The notes beneath the pieces were generated by a model, which searched no databases, was not told the DNA's origin, and saw only the letters and a program-made list of their open reading frames with translations. This document shows positions 44,425 through 56,400 of a stretch of DNA of 64,000 nt, piece by piece. Location: the NCBI GenBank assembly GCA_030533445.1, contig CM060064.1, positions 23,345,126-23,409,125 on the forward strand, written 5' to 3'. A program made the translations under genes and the position numbers. The stretch is from Cyprinodon diabolis (Eukaryota; Chordata; Actinopteri; Cyprinodontiformes; Cyprinodontidae). Within the stretch, counting starts at the first letter, position 1. Each line of letters begins with the position of its first letter.

Positions 44425-45313
44425 TTTTGATTAATTGATTGATTGATTTACTTTATTCATCTCACAGTTGAGAAATGTACTGGTTACTTCAGCTCAAATA
44501 GTCAAAAAGAGAAGAAGAAGGTGCCAAAGGAAGAAAAAGGTGCATGGGATATATACAGTATATACAGTTCCTCTACAGATGACAACTTTTCTTCTTTTTT
44601 TTATTTACAGCACAGGGTCTTTACATGAGTATTTTTACAGACAGATATTTATAGATGGGGTTATTGCACTGGGTGTCAAATACAAAGAAACAGGTTATTG
44701 CACAGGTATTAAATAGTAATTGCACATTATACATTGCACTATTGCCGTTGTAGTGTCGCATTGGAAGCAAGTGGAAGCAACCTGTGGTATTGCTCGTTTT
44801 TTACAAACAGGGTGTAAAAGCCTTTCACAAAAGGAGCTGCTCAGCTCCTCTACAGTCTGGTGCAGAGGGTGGAAGGTGCTGTCCTTGATGGATGTACAGT
44901 AAGCCTGGACAGCATGCTCTTCTCACCTACTTCTTCCACTGAGACCAGAGTGCAGCTGAGGACAGAAGTGGCCTTTCAAACTAGTTTCTTTAGTCTCTTT
45001 CTGTCCCGCTCTGCGCTGCCAGGGGTCCAGCAGACAACAGCATAGAGGAGGGCTGAAGCAGGTTTTAAGCATGGGCCTGCTCCCTCTAGAGGACTTCTGC
45101 CTCCTCGGGAGGTTGGAGGCAACTCTGGCTATTCTTGTACAGGGTGTCGGTTTTATAAGTCCAGTCCAGTTTATTATTGATGTGAACACCCAGGTATTTG
45201 AAACTGTCCACAGTTTCTATGTCCTGCCCCTGGATGTTCATAGGGGAGTGAGGTGGGGGTCTTCTCCTGAAGTTCATCACCTTGTCTTTGGTCTTACTGG
45301 TGTTGAGAGACAA
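44425..45313 (-). mobile_element. LINE fragment: end of reverse-transcriptase ORF and 3' UTR
   Basis: On the minus strand, residues resembling the C-terminal reverse-transcriptase region of non-LTR retrotransposons are visible: NTSKTKDKVMNFRRRP and FKYLGVHINNKLDW. The frame then breaks, by frameshift, into a second frame to about 44923. The 3' end near 44430 has GATT repeats. No palm-domain YxDD motif is included, so the copy is 5'-truncated and inactive. Confidence 0.8.
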
Positions 45314-45329
45314 GTGGTTCTTCTAACAC

Positions 45330-45766
45330 CATTCTACAAGACCATTCTGACCGTGACTGGCTGGATGTGTTCTCTTCATCCTCTGGCATGGGAGCTGGCT
45401 CGGAGCTCATCTGCCTGGCTGTGTGTTTCCTGGACGGGGCCGCCTTTTACAGCTGCTTTTTGTGTCTCTGCTTCTGTCTCCTTGAACCCCAGTCGGCCTC
45501 GGCAGATGGCCGATCACACTGAGCCTGGTTCTGCTGGAGGTTTCTTCCTGTTAAAAGGGAGTTTTTCCTCTCCACTGTCGCTACAAGCTTAGTGTGAGGG
45601 ATTGTATTTGGGTCAATGAGTCGATGCAATCAACTGGTTTTCCTTAGATAGAAAACTTTGTATCAATTTGACTGTATGATCTGGTTGAACTGTAAAGTGC
45701 CTTGAGATGACATGTGTTGTGAATTTGGCGCTATATAAATAAACTGAATTGAATTGAATGAATTAC
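45330..45766 (+). mobile_element. Teleost retroelement 3' end with (TTGAA)n tail
   Basis: This has a characteristic series: CAGATGGCCGATCACACTGA, GGTTCTGCTGGAGGTTTC, AAAGTGCCTTGAGATGACAT, GGCGCTATATAAATAAA, and a GAATTGAATTGAA tail. It is a common 3' module of fish retroelements. It abuts the opposite-strand LINE fragment. Confidence 0.7.
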
Positions 45767-45924
45767 ATCAGTGTCTCCTTACTTAAATGTGCTATATAAA
45801 TAAACTCACCTTGCCTTGTTAGCAAATGGGAAACAAATGATGATGACCAGAGTATTGTCTGTGATGCTCTTCACAAGATTACGGGATTTAAGAGGATCAA
45901 AGTACTGAACTAAATAGATTGGGG

Positions 45925-46310
45925 CAACAGTTGCGTTGGGTGGAGGAGTTCGCCCTGCAATTGGAGGGTTGTTGGTTCAAACCCCGGCTCCGGTTTGAAC
46001 CAACAGTGCTGTTGTGTCCTTGGGCAAGACACTTCACCCGTATTGCCTACTGATGGTGGTAATAGGGTCCTGTGTATGGCAGCCTTGCTTCTGTCAGTAA
46101 GCCCTAGCGCGGCTGTGGTTACAATATAGCTAGCATTCTAGTGGTTAGGGCATAGAGAATCCTGAAATTGTGAGTTTGAAACCCACAGTCTCTCTGAGCA
46201 AGACCCTTAAATCCTAGTTGCACCCCACAATGGCAGCCCACTGCTCCCCAAGGTGATGGGTTAAAGGAGAGGTAAATTTCTCCAGTGTGAGATCAATAAA
46301 GTTCAATTAT
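45925..46310 (+). mobile_element. tRNA-derived SINE-like sequence, two adjoining fragments
   Basis: The first fragment has GGTTCAAACCCCGGCTCC (a tRNA B-box-type segment) and TGTCCTTGGGCAAGACACTT. The second, from about 46135, has GAGTTTGAAACCCAC, GAGCAAGACCCTTAAATCC and CACTGCTCCCCAAGG. Both are SINE signatures and not functional tRNA genes, since no acceptor stem can be folded. Confidence 0.65.
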
Positions 46311-48314
46311 TTATTATTAAACTACACTTGAGAAAGTTTAGGTCCTTCTGTACATGGGAAAATAGGCTGCATATTTGTAGCAAGTCGGGTGTGAAGGATA
46401 TGATTTCCTCTACCATCATCTGTAGGGATAGCAGCATCAGAGTAAAAAGGCTAGTAAAAAGGTCTTCTGGGAACTTATCCAGAAACTCTGATTGATTGAT
46501 GAAGTTTTTATAAAACAAGGAAAATTACAGACAGTCCTGATCACCCTCTTCATTAGAATCTTGCACTAGAACAATTTGACCTGAATCAGAGGCTTCCTTA
46601 GAACTGCTGTATGAGAGACGAAAACAGGAATCTTTACTACTTAACGCTATCACCATCTACAACATGTTTGAAACTCAAAACAGAATCCCACCCATTTTAA
46701 CAATGTATCCAGCTCTCAAGACCCAAAAAATGCTGATGATGTCATATAGCAAGGATCTTCAATTTCTGTACTTAAGGTCTGGTGTCATGCACCTTTTAAA
46801 TATGCCCTTATTTTCACAAATGTGAATCAAATGGCCAAGTTACCTCCTTCCTTAGTATGCATCCAAGTCCTGCTATGACCTGAATTTTTCACTCCTGCTG
46901 AAGCAGAAACACAATCTAAAAATTGTTAAAGAGTTTATAAAGTGGTGCACATTGGGTTGTTTATTCCTCAAAAAAGAAACAATGCAGATACATAGGAATA
47001 TTGGGTCCCAAGCATGATGATAAAATCGTAGTCTCCTACTGGGGACGATATGGTGAGAAACATTATGGTTACTTTGTTTCTACTGATCGTTTTAGGATGT
47101 GTAGTTAATAATCTTTACGCTAATGTAGTAATATATAAATGGCCATTTAAAGATGAAATCATGCCAACAGACTAACAGTAAATAAATAATATTAAAAAGA
47201 CAAATATTGTTAATTTGGGCTTTTGTCTGTAAATTTCCTGCATCTAAAATGCTTTCATATTCTTTTACATATTTTATGTCAAAATGTAGATATTACAGAC
47301 ATAATTTCTTGAAAGAAAAAAAAAGACTTGGTCACAAAAACATTGATGTCATCGAGCATGCAGATGATATTTCTGTTTTTAACGTAGCTCAAATAGAGCT
47401 ACAATAAATATACTGAATATTTAGTATTTAAAACAATTTTTTATTGCACACGCCACAAAAAATAGACCATCTTTATGTGCTAGTGCTACTGCTAGTTAGC
47501 AGATCATAGTTTCATAGTTTTGAATTGTGCAATAACTAAGTTGTGTGCCTCTGTTGAAAAACGGATAGAGTTGTGTTTGAAGGTTTATATACCTTCCCAT
47601 GAGAGAATATGATTAATTCACACTAGTAATTCAAATAACAAAAACGTTTAAAAAGTAATTATAAAAATACAAAATAATAATTTAGTAAAATAAAATATTT
47701 ATTTAGATTTTTTGTTTAGTAAAATATTTCTTAAACACAAGCTGTCCCAGAAAAAAGTACCTTGCTGATGAACAGTGAGCCAGCATACCTGTCAAAAGGT
47801 GCAGAAGTCTTACTGAACGTTTCCTAAACATTACAGAAAACACCTGATTTCAGTGATTGAAACAAAGTGTTGCTCAACAAAGTTTTAGTTCAGGAGCTCA
47901 AACAGGCTTGTTTACTACTTTTCTTATCAATATCAGGATATGTATGTATATATATTCAAAATCAATGTCATGATTTCAATTTTATCATTTGTATTTATTA
48001 TTACCTTTTCAATTTCAATTTATTAAACTGCCGACTGATTTTTTTCCGTCTTCAATGGAAGAGTATGTAAACTTTCAAGCACAACTGTACATGTAATTGT
48101 AATGTTTTACTATAAATTGTTTATTTGAAATTAAGTATTTTAAGTTTTGTGTGTGACATACCACTTCTCCCCACCCCCTGCGTATTCCTTATTTATATGA
48201 ATGAAAGTTTGCAATCCTAGTTCAAAGTGTCTGAAACTTCAAAATAAATTGGATTAAAGATATAATAAAAGAGCAATATGATCCTTGTAGATGAATTTAT
48301 AAAATAATTTTATA

Positions 48315-49480
48315 CCGTATTTTCACGACTATAAGGCGCACATAAACGTCTTTTTTTCCCATCAAAATGTGTGGTGCGCCCTTTGGTGCGGTGCGCCCTA
48401 TGTGTGTTGTAACTGCGACTTTTGAGACCACCTCATTGAGGAGATGATGAAAGAGTGGCTGAGGGAGGTGAATCTAAGGAGACCAGGTTGTTTTTTTTTC
48501 CACTCATCACCATTGTTGTTAATATGTAACTCCATGCCTGCCCATCTCACAGCTGATGAGAAAAACATGGTGAAACAAATTAATGCTGTGCTCGCTGTTA
48601 TTCAACCGCTTGACATCGGTGTGAACCGGACGCAGCAGGCGCAGCAGAAGCAGCGAGTTTACATGCAAAGTCAATGGTTGACGCGCGTATAGGCGCAGCA
48701 AAAGGTCCCGCAGCGCGTTTTGAGCAGCAGGCGCAGCGCGTCGGGAGCGTTTAAGCATCTGGCGCGCCGCCAACGCGCTGCTGCTGCTCGAGATGGAAAA
48801 ATTGAAGTTTTGCTGCTGGGAGCGCCGCATCAACCAATCAGAGAAGCTGATCTGGGAGCTGGCAGAGAGACGGACACATCGCTCTGATGACATATGATAT
48901 TAAGGCAAATGAAAAGGGCTGGATGGATGAGGAGATGATGAAAGAGTGGCTGAGGCAGGTTTATGTGAGGAGACCAGGTGTTTTTTTCCACGCATCACCA
49001 TCGCAGCATCTCACAGCTGATGAGAAAAACATGGTGAATCAAATGGACGCTGTACTCGCTGTTATCCCGGAAGGTCTGACAAAGGAACTTCAACCGCTCG
49101 ACATCGGTGTGAACCGGCCGTTCAAAGTAAGGCTGCGAGCGGCGTGGGAGCGATGGATGACAGACGGAGACCACAGTTTCACGAAAAGTGGAAGGCAGCG
49201 CCGGGCAAGTTACGCCACCGTTTGCGGATGGATTGTAGATGCTTGGACTAATGTGTCTGCTTGCTCTGTTGTTCAAGCTTTCGCAAAAGCCGGCATTATT
49301 TCTGAGGAGCCGCACGGCACGGAAAGTGACTCTGACAGCGAAGAAGGGGAAATTGGCATGTCTGATTTAGCGTAGCTGTTTAATTTAGAAACAGAGGATG
49401 ATGACTTTGATGGGTTTGATTAATACTTTGTAATAAATACATGAATAAAGCACAATCATACTCAGTTTTGCTCCCGCTCT
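48315..49480 (+). mobile_element. Broken, partly duplicated pogo-like (DDE) transposon
   Basis: The left end has the CGACTATAAGGCGCAC motif seen at pogo-like ends. Two fragments of the same transposase region follow. The first (about 48430-48640) has EEMMKEWLREVNLRRPG and AHLTADEKNMV, but jumps from VLAVI to QPLDIGVN. The second (48887-49375) has KGWMDEEMMKEWL, a short deletion before HLTADEKN, then VIPEGLTKELQPLDIGVN and RLRAAWERWM. The region where the second catalytic Asp should lie is changed or deleted in both copies, so the element is dead. A CpG-rich block of about 240 bp separates the copies. Confidence 0.8.
48640..48880. mobile_element. GC-rich insertion between the pogo fragments
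   Basis: The block contains repeated GCGCAGCAG and GCGCGT words, with ACATGCAAAGTCAATGG near its left end. It resembles GC-rich Harbinger-type miniature elements of fish, but ends and target duplication were not resolved. Confidence 0.35.
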
Positions 49481-49499
49481 ATTTTTCTACCTGAAAACT

Positions 49500-52400
49500 T
49501 AATTCAACAGCAGCCTCTGTATAAGCTGAAACAAGTCAGTTTGAACACTAGGTGATGCCAGATGTCTGATATAAAAATTTGTTGAAGAAACTGCTTGTGG
49601 TTTCATTCAATTTATGTCTTCAATGCAAAGAAATTGCAAAGAGTTACAAAAGAGATTTTAATTTCTCTTTAGGATTAATAAAATATTTATCATTAAAACA
49701 TTTATATAATATAAATGACTTGAACTAGATTACCCTTTCAAGGTCACTACAAGTTAGATTTGATTTGATTTTAGTGCTCAACTTGCAGGGGTGTCAATCT
49801 CCTCAAGGTCCGATAACTTTTAGATGTGTCCCTGGTCCAGCACACCATCCTACTGTTTGGCTGAATTACCTCCTCACCATTCAGTCAAGAGCCCTATCAA
49901 AATAAGAGTATTTCGGTAAGGACACTTAAGCCAAAGCGAAAGTGTGTCAGTAGCTGACATAAGTGCTGTTCAAATATTTCTGGCAGTAAGGATGAAGGTT
50001 AGTGGAGGAAGCAGTGCTCCTAGTAGTTCATTTAAAATTGACTTCCTGAGGCTTTCACTTGCTTTGTGCAAAAGATAGATTTACACAAAACAATGAAAAC
50101 AAAAATTGCGCTAAAATGAGAGGAAATGCATCATTTACCATGATCTTAGACTACATGATAAACAGACCACAGTCTGTCAGATTGAAAGTGTATAACTTGC
50201 AAGCAATTGTCGAAATTTATGCGCAGCTCTTTTTGAGACATAATAAATGGAATTATTAAAACGTTACTCCATGCAGATGTAATCTTGAATGTTATGGTTA
50301 CAGAACATCACTAAATATAATGGGCTCGCCTCCCATTCTGTAGTCGTCTACAACAGTGATTCCCAACAGGGGTTATTTGTACTCCTGGTGGTCCATGAGT
50401 GCATTTCTTAGGTAGTAAAATAAAATAGGGATTTAATTTTTTTTTTGTTTTTGTTTATGAGGACCCAATTGAAAAATGAAACAAGATTTTATGACTCAAA
50501 AGGTAAGTTTTCTTTGTGTTCATCCTTCACTGTGACACACTAAACTAAGCAGAGGAACAGACTGGAAGTAGAGAACAGCCTGGTATCAGCTGTTTTTCAC
50601 ACTGAGGCAAAGGAGCTCATCAAAGCATCTCAGGTGTCTTGATGAAAACAAAAATAAAATTAATTAAGCCAGTCTGAATATATATATATATTTTTTTTTC
50701 CATATTTTGTTCCCAATTCATCATATAATTGGGAACTCAGAGGAGCTCCAGTTTTCTAAATATAGGTTTATAATATGATTTTAGTTTGCATTTGTATTTA
50801 TTCTGATTCCTTAATAACTTCCAGGAAACATATTTATGTTTTTTTGTTGTTGTTTTTTTGTTTTTTTAGATGGAAAGTATAGTAGGTCCAGTAATTGAAT
50901 TCTTAATTTAAAAGATTAAATCAGTTATTGTACTTTCAACTTTTGCACAATCATCAATACTTTTGACTGAGATGGGTACTCATGGAAAGAAACAATGCCT
51001 AAAGGGGTACACAGTTTAAACAAGGTTGGGAAACATTGGTCTACAAGAAGGGATAGAGCAGACTGTACTTTCAAAGGAAGCTTTGGTTCCTCAGTATTTG
51101 CAGCAAGATGCTGTATAATTTATATCCACCATCTGCTGGGTACAGCTTTAGAGTAAATGACTTAAATAAGCTCAGCATGATAATAAAGGTTGTAGTAACT
51201 CCACTAGAGAGATTTTTGACAAACAAGAATTAATCATAAAATGAAGAACATGACAACTCTTCACATCATTTTCAGATGAGTGCTAAACAACAACATAGTG
51301 TGATCAGTCAAAGGCTTCTATTGATCTGCTACAAGAGAAACAGCTATAGAATATCCTAAAACAAGATGAAAAATCATGATTTATTACAATATTTAATTTC
51401 CCTTTGGGAATTTATGTTTATGTTTTTTAATTGAACTGAAATTTACTTCATTACTTTTCTGAACATTTGCTTAGGTATAACTGGACTGTTAAAAGCTAAA
51501 CTAAGAATAAGTTTATTTTAAATGACAGTGTCACGTGAGTCTGTGGAAGAAATGAAATAAAAAGAATGAGGTTTCTGCTCTGTGACACAATTTAAAACAG
51601 CATACAGAATGTTGTTATTGGCAGTGTCACGGCAGCAGTTAAATAAAAAGATAAAGATCAGATGGTTCACAGTTTATCTATAACAACCAAACAAGTTTAA
51701 CAGAAAAGTAGATTTAAATGTCCTCTGTAAGAAGTTCAACCCTTGGATTGATCCTACATTAAATTTTAGTTATCCCCAACATATGTTCTGTGTTCATTGG
51801 TCTTAAAGATGCTGTATGTTCACTAATGTTCTTCAACAAAGCTCTGAAATCTTCATGGAGGAGAATTGTTTACCAAAAAACTGATTACACACAGATTACC
51901 CTTTTTTATTAATTATACTTTATATATCAGAAGATGTCAGAAACCAGTTGTTTAAACGGGATTTTACTCCAGAATATGAGAGTGAAAAAGTATGAGAAAA
52001 AAGCAAACCAAACTTTTTAGACTTTATACTTTTATATTTAGAAAAAAAAATTCATATTCTAAAATTATTGTTTGCATTGTTTTACAACAAAATTCCAAAA
52101 TGTATTTACTTGCAAAGTGACAAAATGTAAATCAAAGAGGCATACATAGTTTTGCAGGGAACATTATGTGACCACTTAACCAGGATTTCAAATTGCTTAG
52201 AAGTTATAATAGCTCATAGTACCAATAGTACCAAGTACAGAGTGAGCAACGTCATAGTCTTTCATACCACACCTTGTATTATCTCTTTGATCCTCTTCAG
52301 CACATGTCAGCCTTCAATTTAAGACAGGTTTTACTGGTATGTTAATTATCTGGCATTTGCATTTAAAAAAAAAAGAAACCCAAGAATGTTTGTGATGTTA

Positions 52401-53000
52401 TTAAAACTATAATTCACATAATACAAAATATGTATCTATGAACATTAACAAAGTTAGATATATTCTCCAATGAAAGCATAGGTCTGTGATAAAGATCACT
52501 GACCAAAAAAGTACTAAAACTAGATTATTTTCTGTAACCATAGCTCTGTGTCACGCTCTGTGTGACTCTTTGCCACACAGAAAGCTATTGGGCTTGCTCG
52601 GTTTTCTCTAGAAGCACTCCTGAGGGCCATGCTGTTGGATTTAAGGCTGTATTGCTATCAAACATAGACTCTTGGCAGCTTAGCCAGGAGGTCAGAATTC
52701 AAATTTTCAGAGCCAATCAAATTTCTGACAAAGCTCTCTGTGCGTGCGCACATCCATACAGCATATAGTATGTTCTCAAGCAGCTAATATTGTGCCTGAA
52801 CAGCAGCAGAGGCAGCTATATTTCACCTTAGGACATGTCAGCACAATTGCAACCACTGTATCTCATTTGGTTCAGAGACATTAGCCAGTTTGGCAATTTA
52901 TATCTCATAACCCTCACTCAAGTTAACTGAAAATACTCAGTTAAAACAGAATGAGCATCACTGAGTATTTCAACTGTTAAACAACTGTTACTTGCAGCCC
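49500..53000. other. Interval downstream of the mucin-lectin gene
   Basis: Apart from the hAT element at 50354-51038 no supported feature was found. The part adjoining 53005 probably contains the 3' UTR of the lectin exon, but no convincing polyadenylation signal was found close to the stop; the nearest clear AATAAA on the minus strand is about 1.1 kb downstream. Confidence 0.4.
50354..51038. mobile_element. hAT-type miniature element with perfect 8-bp target duplication
   Basis: The left end is CAGTGATTCCCAAC and the right end is GTTGGGAAACATTG, mirrored with mismatches. Identical GTCTACAA octamers flank it (50346-50353 and 51039-51046). There is no transposase. Both ends resemble the well-known Charlie-like CAGTGNTTCCCAACC termini. 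Confidence 0.9.
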
Positions 53001-53004
53001 ACTC

Positions 53005-53369
53005 TCATCCACCACATGTATGGCAGATAAAATTCAGTTCCTGTGTCTCTGGTAAACCAACCCATTGCTGCCCCCCAGTGGTCTGAATGGCACCACTCAC
53101 ACCACACTCATAAGCCCCTCCTGGTCCTTCTTCTGGCTGCCAGTTCTGATAACAGTCAGCATTTGAGCTGGTCCAGAACCAAAATTTGAAATTACAAGTG
53201 TAACGCAAGCCGAGCCACACGTGAGGGGATGTGGAGCTTTTCAACTTCTTAGCCACTTTGTCTTGAATTTTTCCACTGGTAATCTGAACAAGATCAACGT
53301 AGTGCTCCCTGCAGAAGCTCAAAGCTGCTGTCCATGTCATATTTTTCTGGATTAATATAAGGCTGTCTT
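53005..53369 (-). CDS. C-type lectin-like domain, last exon of the giant mucin gene
   Basis: This exon joins in phase to the mucin exon (…SSFYS + EDSLILIQKN) and encodes one C-type lectin-like domain of about 120 residues: WTAALSFCREHY, VWLGL, WFW, a QNWQPEEGPGGAYECG segment and FICHTCGG before the stop (53005-53007). The canonical disulfide Cys residues are present. The Ca2+/sugar-binding EPN/QPD and WND motifs are not: the QPD-like site reads QPEEG and the WND position reads WVG. Sugar binding by the usual route is therefore doubtful. No transmembrane helix follows, so the product is probably secreted unless a membrane anchor lies upstream. Confidence 0.85.
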
Positions 53370-53444
53370 CTGGAAAACACAGAATTTGGAATTAAATTTA
53401 GAAAAAAAAAGCAAACCCAAATGCAGTTTGTTTATGAAGCATAC

Positions 53445-56400
53445 CTGAATAAAAACTGCTGATAGTTGATGCAGTTGTTGTTGAGGCTGGCGTTTCCATT
53501 GGAGCTCTTGATGTATAAACACTATTTGTGGTTACGTTCTCGGAAGTGTTGTGGGGAACCTGTGTAGGTGTTATTTCTGTGGTGTTGAGCTCTGTGCTTA
53601 TAGGACGGGAAACATCCACTGTGGTGTTAAAAGTGGATGGTCCGGTGGCAGCTGATGGCGCTTGTGTGGTAACATTTTGGAATGGTAGTGTTGATGTCTT
53701 TGTTGGAATTTCTGTAGTATTAAGATAACTGCTAACTGAATGTGAAACATTCTCAGTGGTGTTAGATGTAGTCATTCCAGTGACATTTAATAGACCTGAT
53801 GATGTGAAATTGTGAGGCGGTGATGTTGGTGTCATTACTGACATTTCTGTATTTGTAATATTGAGTTCAGTAGTTAATGGAGAGGAAAAAACCTCTGTGG
53901 GGTTAAGAGTTGTACTTGCAGTGGCATTGGTTGGTGCTGGGTAACTAACATTTTGTGATGGTGGTGTTGATGTCATTGTGGATATTTCTGCAGTTGCATT
54001 GTTAGGCTCAGTGCTGTTGGGATGTGGAACCACCTCAGATGTGTTAACAGAAGTCATTCCAGTGGAAGTTACTGGTGTTGAGTTGGTAACATTGTCGGTA
54101 GGTGGTTTTGATGTCAATATTGGTATTTCTGTTCTTGTCTTATTAGGCTCAGTGGTGTTTAATGTAGTTGATTCAGAGATAGTAAATGGTACTGGCATGG
54201 TTACATTTTTAGATACAGGTGTCGGTGTCATAGTTTGCATTTCTGTATTGTTACTTTTTAGCTCAGTAGTTATTGGGCGTGAACCAACTTCAGTGACAGT
54301 CGATGGTACTAATGTAGTAACATTTAACGGTGGCTGTGTTGGTTTCAGTGTTGACATCTCTGTCCTTGTACTTTTTAGCTCAGTACTGACAGACTGTGTG
54401 ACAATCTGAGTGGTGTTTGATGTAGTCAGTCCAGTGGCTGTTGTTGTTGTTGTTAGGTTGGTGACATTATTGAGTGGTGGTGTTGGTGTCTTTGTTGCCA
54501 ATATTTCTGTTCTGTTGGTGTCAATACCAGTGGGAGGTGAAACAATCCTGGTGTGATTAGGTGTAGTAATTCCAGTGACATTTGATGTTGCTGATGTTGT
54601 AACATTTAAGGGTGGCTGTGTTGGTGTCAGTGTTGAAATTTCTGTCCTTTTACTTTTTAGCTCACTGCTGACAGAATGTGTGACAATCTGAGTGGTGTTT
54701 GATGTAGTCACTCCAGTGGCAGTTGTTGTTGTTAGGTTGGTGACATTATTGAGTGGTACTGTTGCTGTCTTTGTTGGCAATATTTCTGTTCTGTTGGCAT
54801 TAATACTGGTGGGAGTTGCAACAATCCCAGTGTGATTAGATATATTAATTTTGGTGACATTTGATGTTGCTGATGTTGTAACATTTAAGGAGGGCTGCAT
54901 TGGTGACAGTATTGGCATTTTTGTCCTTGTACTGTTTAGTTCAGTGCTGACAGAATGTGTGACAATCTGAGTGGTGTTTGATGTAGTCAGTCCAGTGGCA
55001 GTTGTCGTTGTTAGGTTGGTCACATTATTGAGTGGTGCTGTTGTTGTCTTTGTTGCCATTATTTCTGTTCTGTTGGCATCAATACTGGTGGGAGGTGAAA
55101 CAATCCCAGTATGATTAGACATAGTAATTCCAGTGACATTTGATGTTGCTGATGTTGTAACATTTAAGGATGGCTGTGTAGGTGTCAGTGTTGACATTTC
55201 TGTCCTTGTACTTTTTAGCTCAGTGCTGACAGAATGTGTGACAATCTGAGTGGTGTTTGATGTAGTCAGTCCAGTGGCCATTGTTGTTGTTAGGTTGGTG
55301 ACATTTTTGAGTGGTACTGTTGCTGTCTTTGTTGGCAATATTTCTGTTCTGTTGGCGTTAATACTGGTGGGAGGTGAAACAATCCCAGTGTGATTAGATG
55401 TAGTAATTCCAGTGACATTTGATGTTGCCAATGTTGTAACATTTAAGGTTGGCTGCGTTGGTTTCGGTGTTGGCATTTTTGTCCTTGTACTGTTTAGTTC
55501 AGTGCTGACAGAATGTGTGACAATCTGAGTGGTGTTTGATGTAGTCACTCCAGTGGCAGTTGTTGTTGTTAGGTTGGTCACATTATTGAGTGGTGCTGTT
55601 GTCGTCTTTGTTGCCATTATTTCTGTTCTGTTGGCATCAATACTGGTGGGAGGTGAAACAATCCCAGAGTGATTAGACGTATTAATTCCGGTGACATTTG
55701 ATGTTGCCGATGTAACATTTAAGGATGGCTGCGTTGGTGATAGTGTTGGCATTTCTGTCCCTGTACTTTTTAGCTCAGTGCTGACAGAATGTGTGACAAT
55801 CTGAGTGGTGTTTGATGTAGTCACTCCAGTGGCAGTTGTTGTTGTTAGGTTGGTGACATTATTGAGTGGTGTTGTTGGTGTCTTTGGTGCCAATATTTCT
55901 GTTCTGTTGGCGTTAATACTGGTGGGAGGTGAAACAATCCCAGTATGATTAGACATAGTAATTCCAGTGACATTTGATGTTGATGATGTTGTAACATTTA
56001 AGGATGGCTGGGTAGGTGTTGGTGCTGACATCTCTGTCCTTGTACTTTTTAGCTCAGTTCTGACAGACTGTGTGACATTCTGAGTGGTGTTTGATGTAGT
56101 CACTCCAGTGGCAGTTGTTGTTGTTGTTAGGTTGGTGACATAATTGAGTGGTACTGTTGCCGTCTTTGTTGGCAATATTTCTGTTGTGTTGGCCTTAATA
56201 CTGGTGGGAGGTGTAACAATCCCAGTGTGATTAGATGTATTAATTCTGGTGACATTTGATGTTGCCAATGTTGTAACATTTAAGGAGGGCTGCATTGGTG
56301 ACAGTATTGGCATTTTTGTCCTTGTACTGTTTAGTTCAGTGCTGACAGAATGTGTGACAATCTGAGTGGTGTTTGATGTAGTCAGTCCAGTGGCAGTTGT

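Noticed and set aside
45071..45592. Plus-strand open frame of 173 residues
   Set aside because: It is antisense to the LINE reverse-transcriptase fragment, and its 3' half is retroelement tail sequence.
45940..46060. Functional tRNA gene
   Set aside because: Only a B-box-like segment is present; no cloverleaf or acceptor stem can be formed. It is a SINE head.
53528..54409. Plus-strand open frames opposite the mucin exon
   Set aside because: They are antisense shadows produced by the biased codon use of the repeat; the minus-strand frame has coherent motifs and splice sites.
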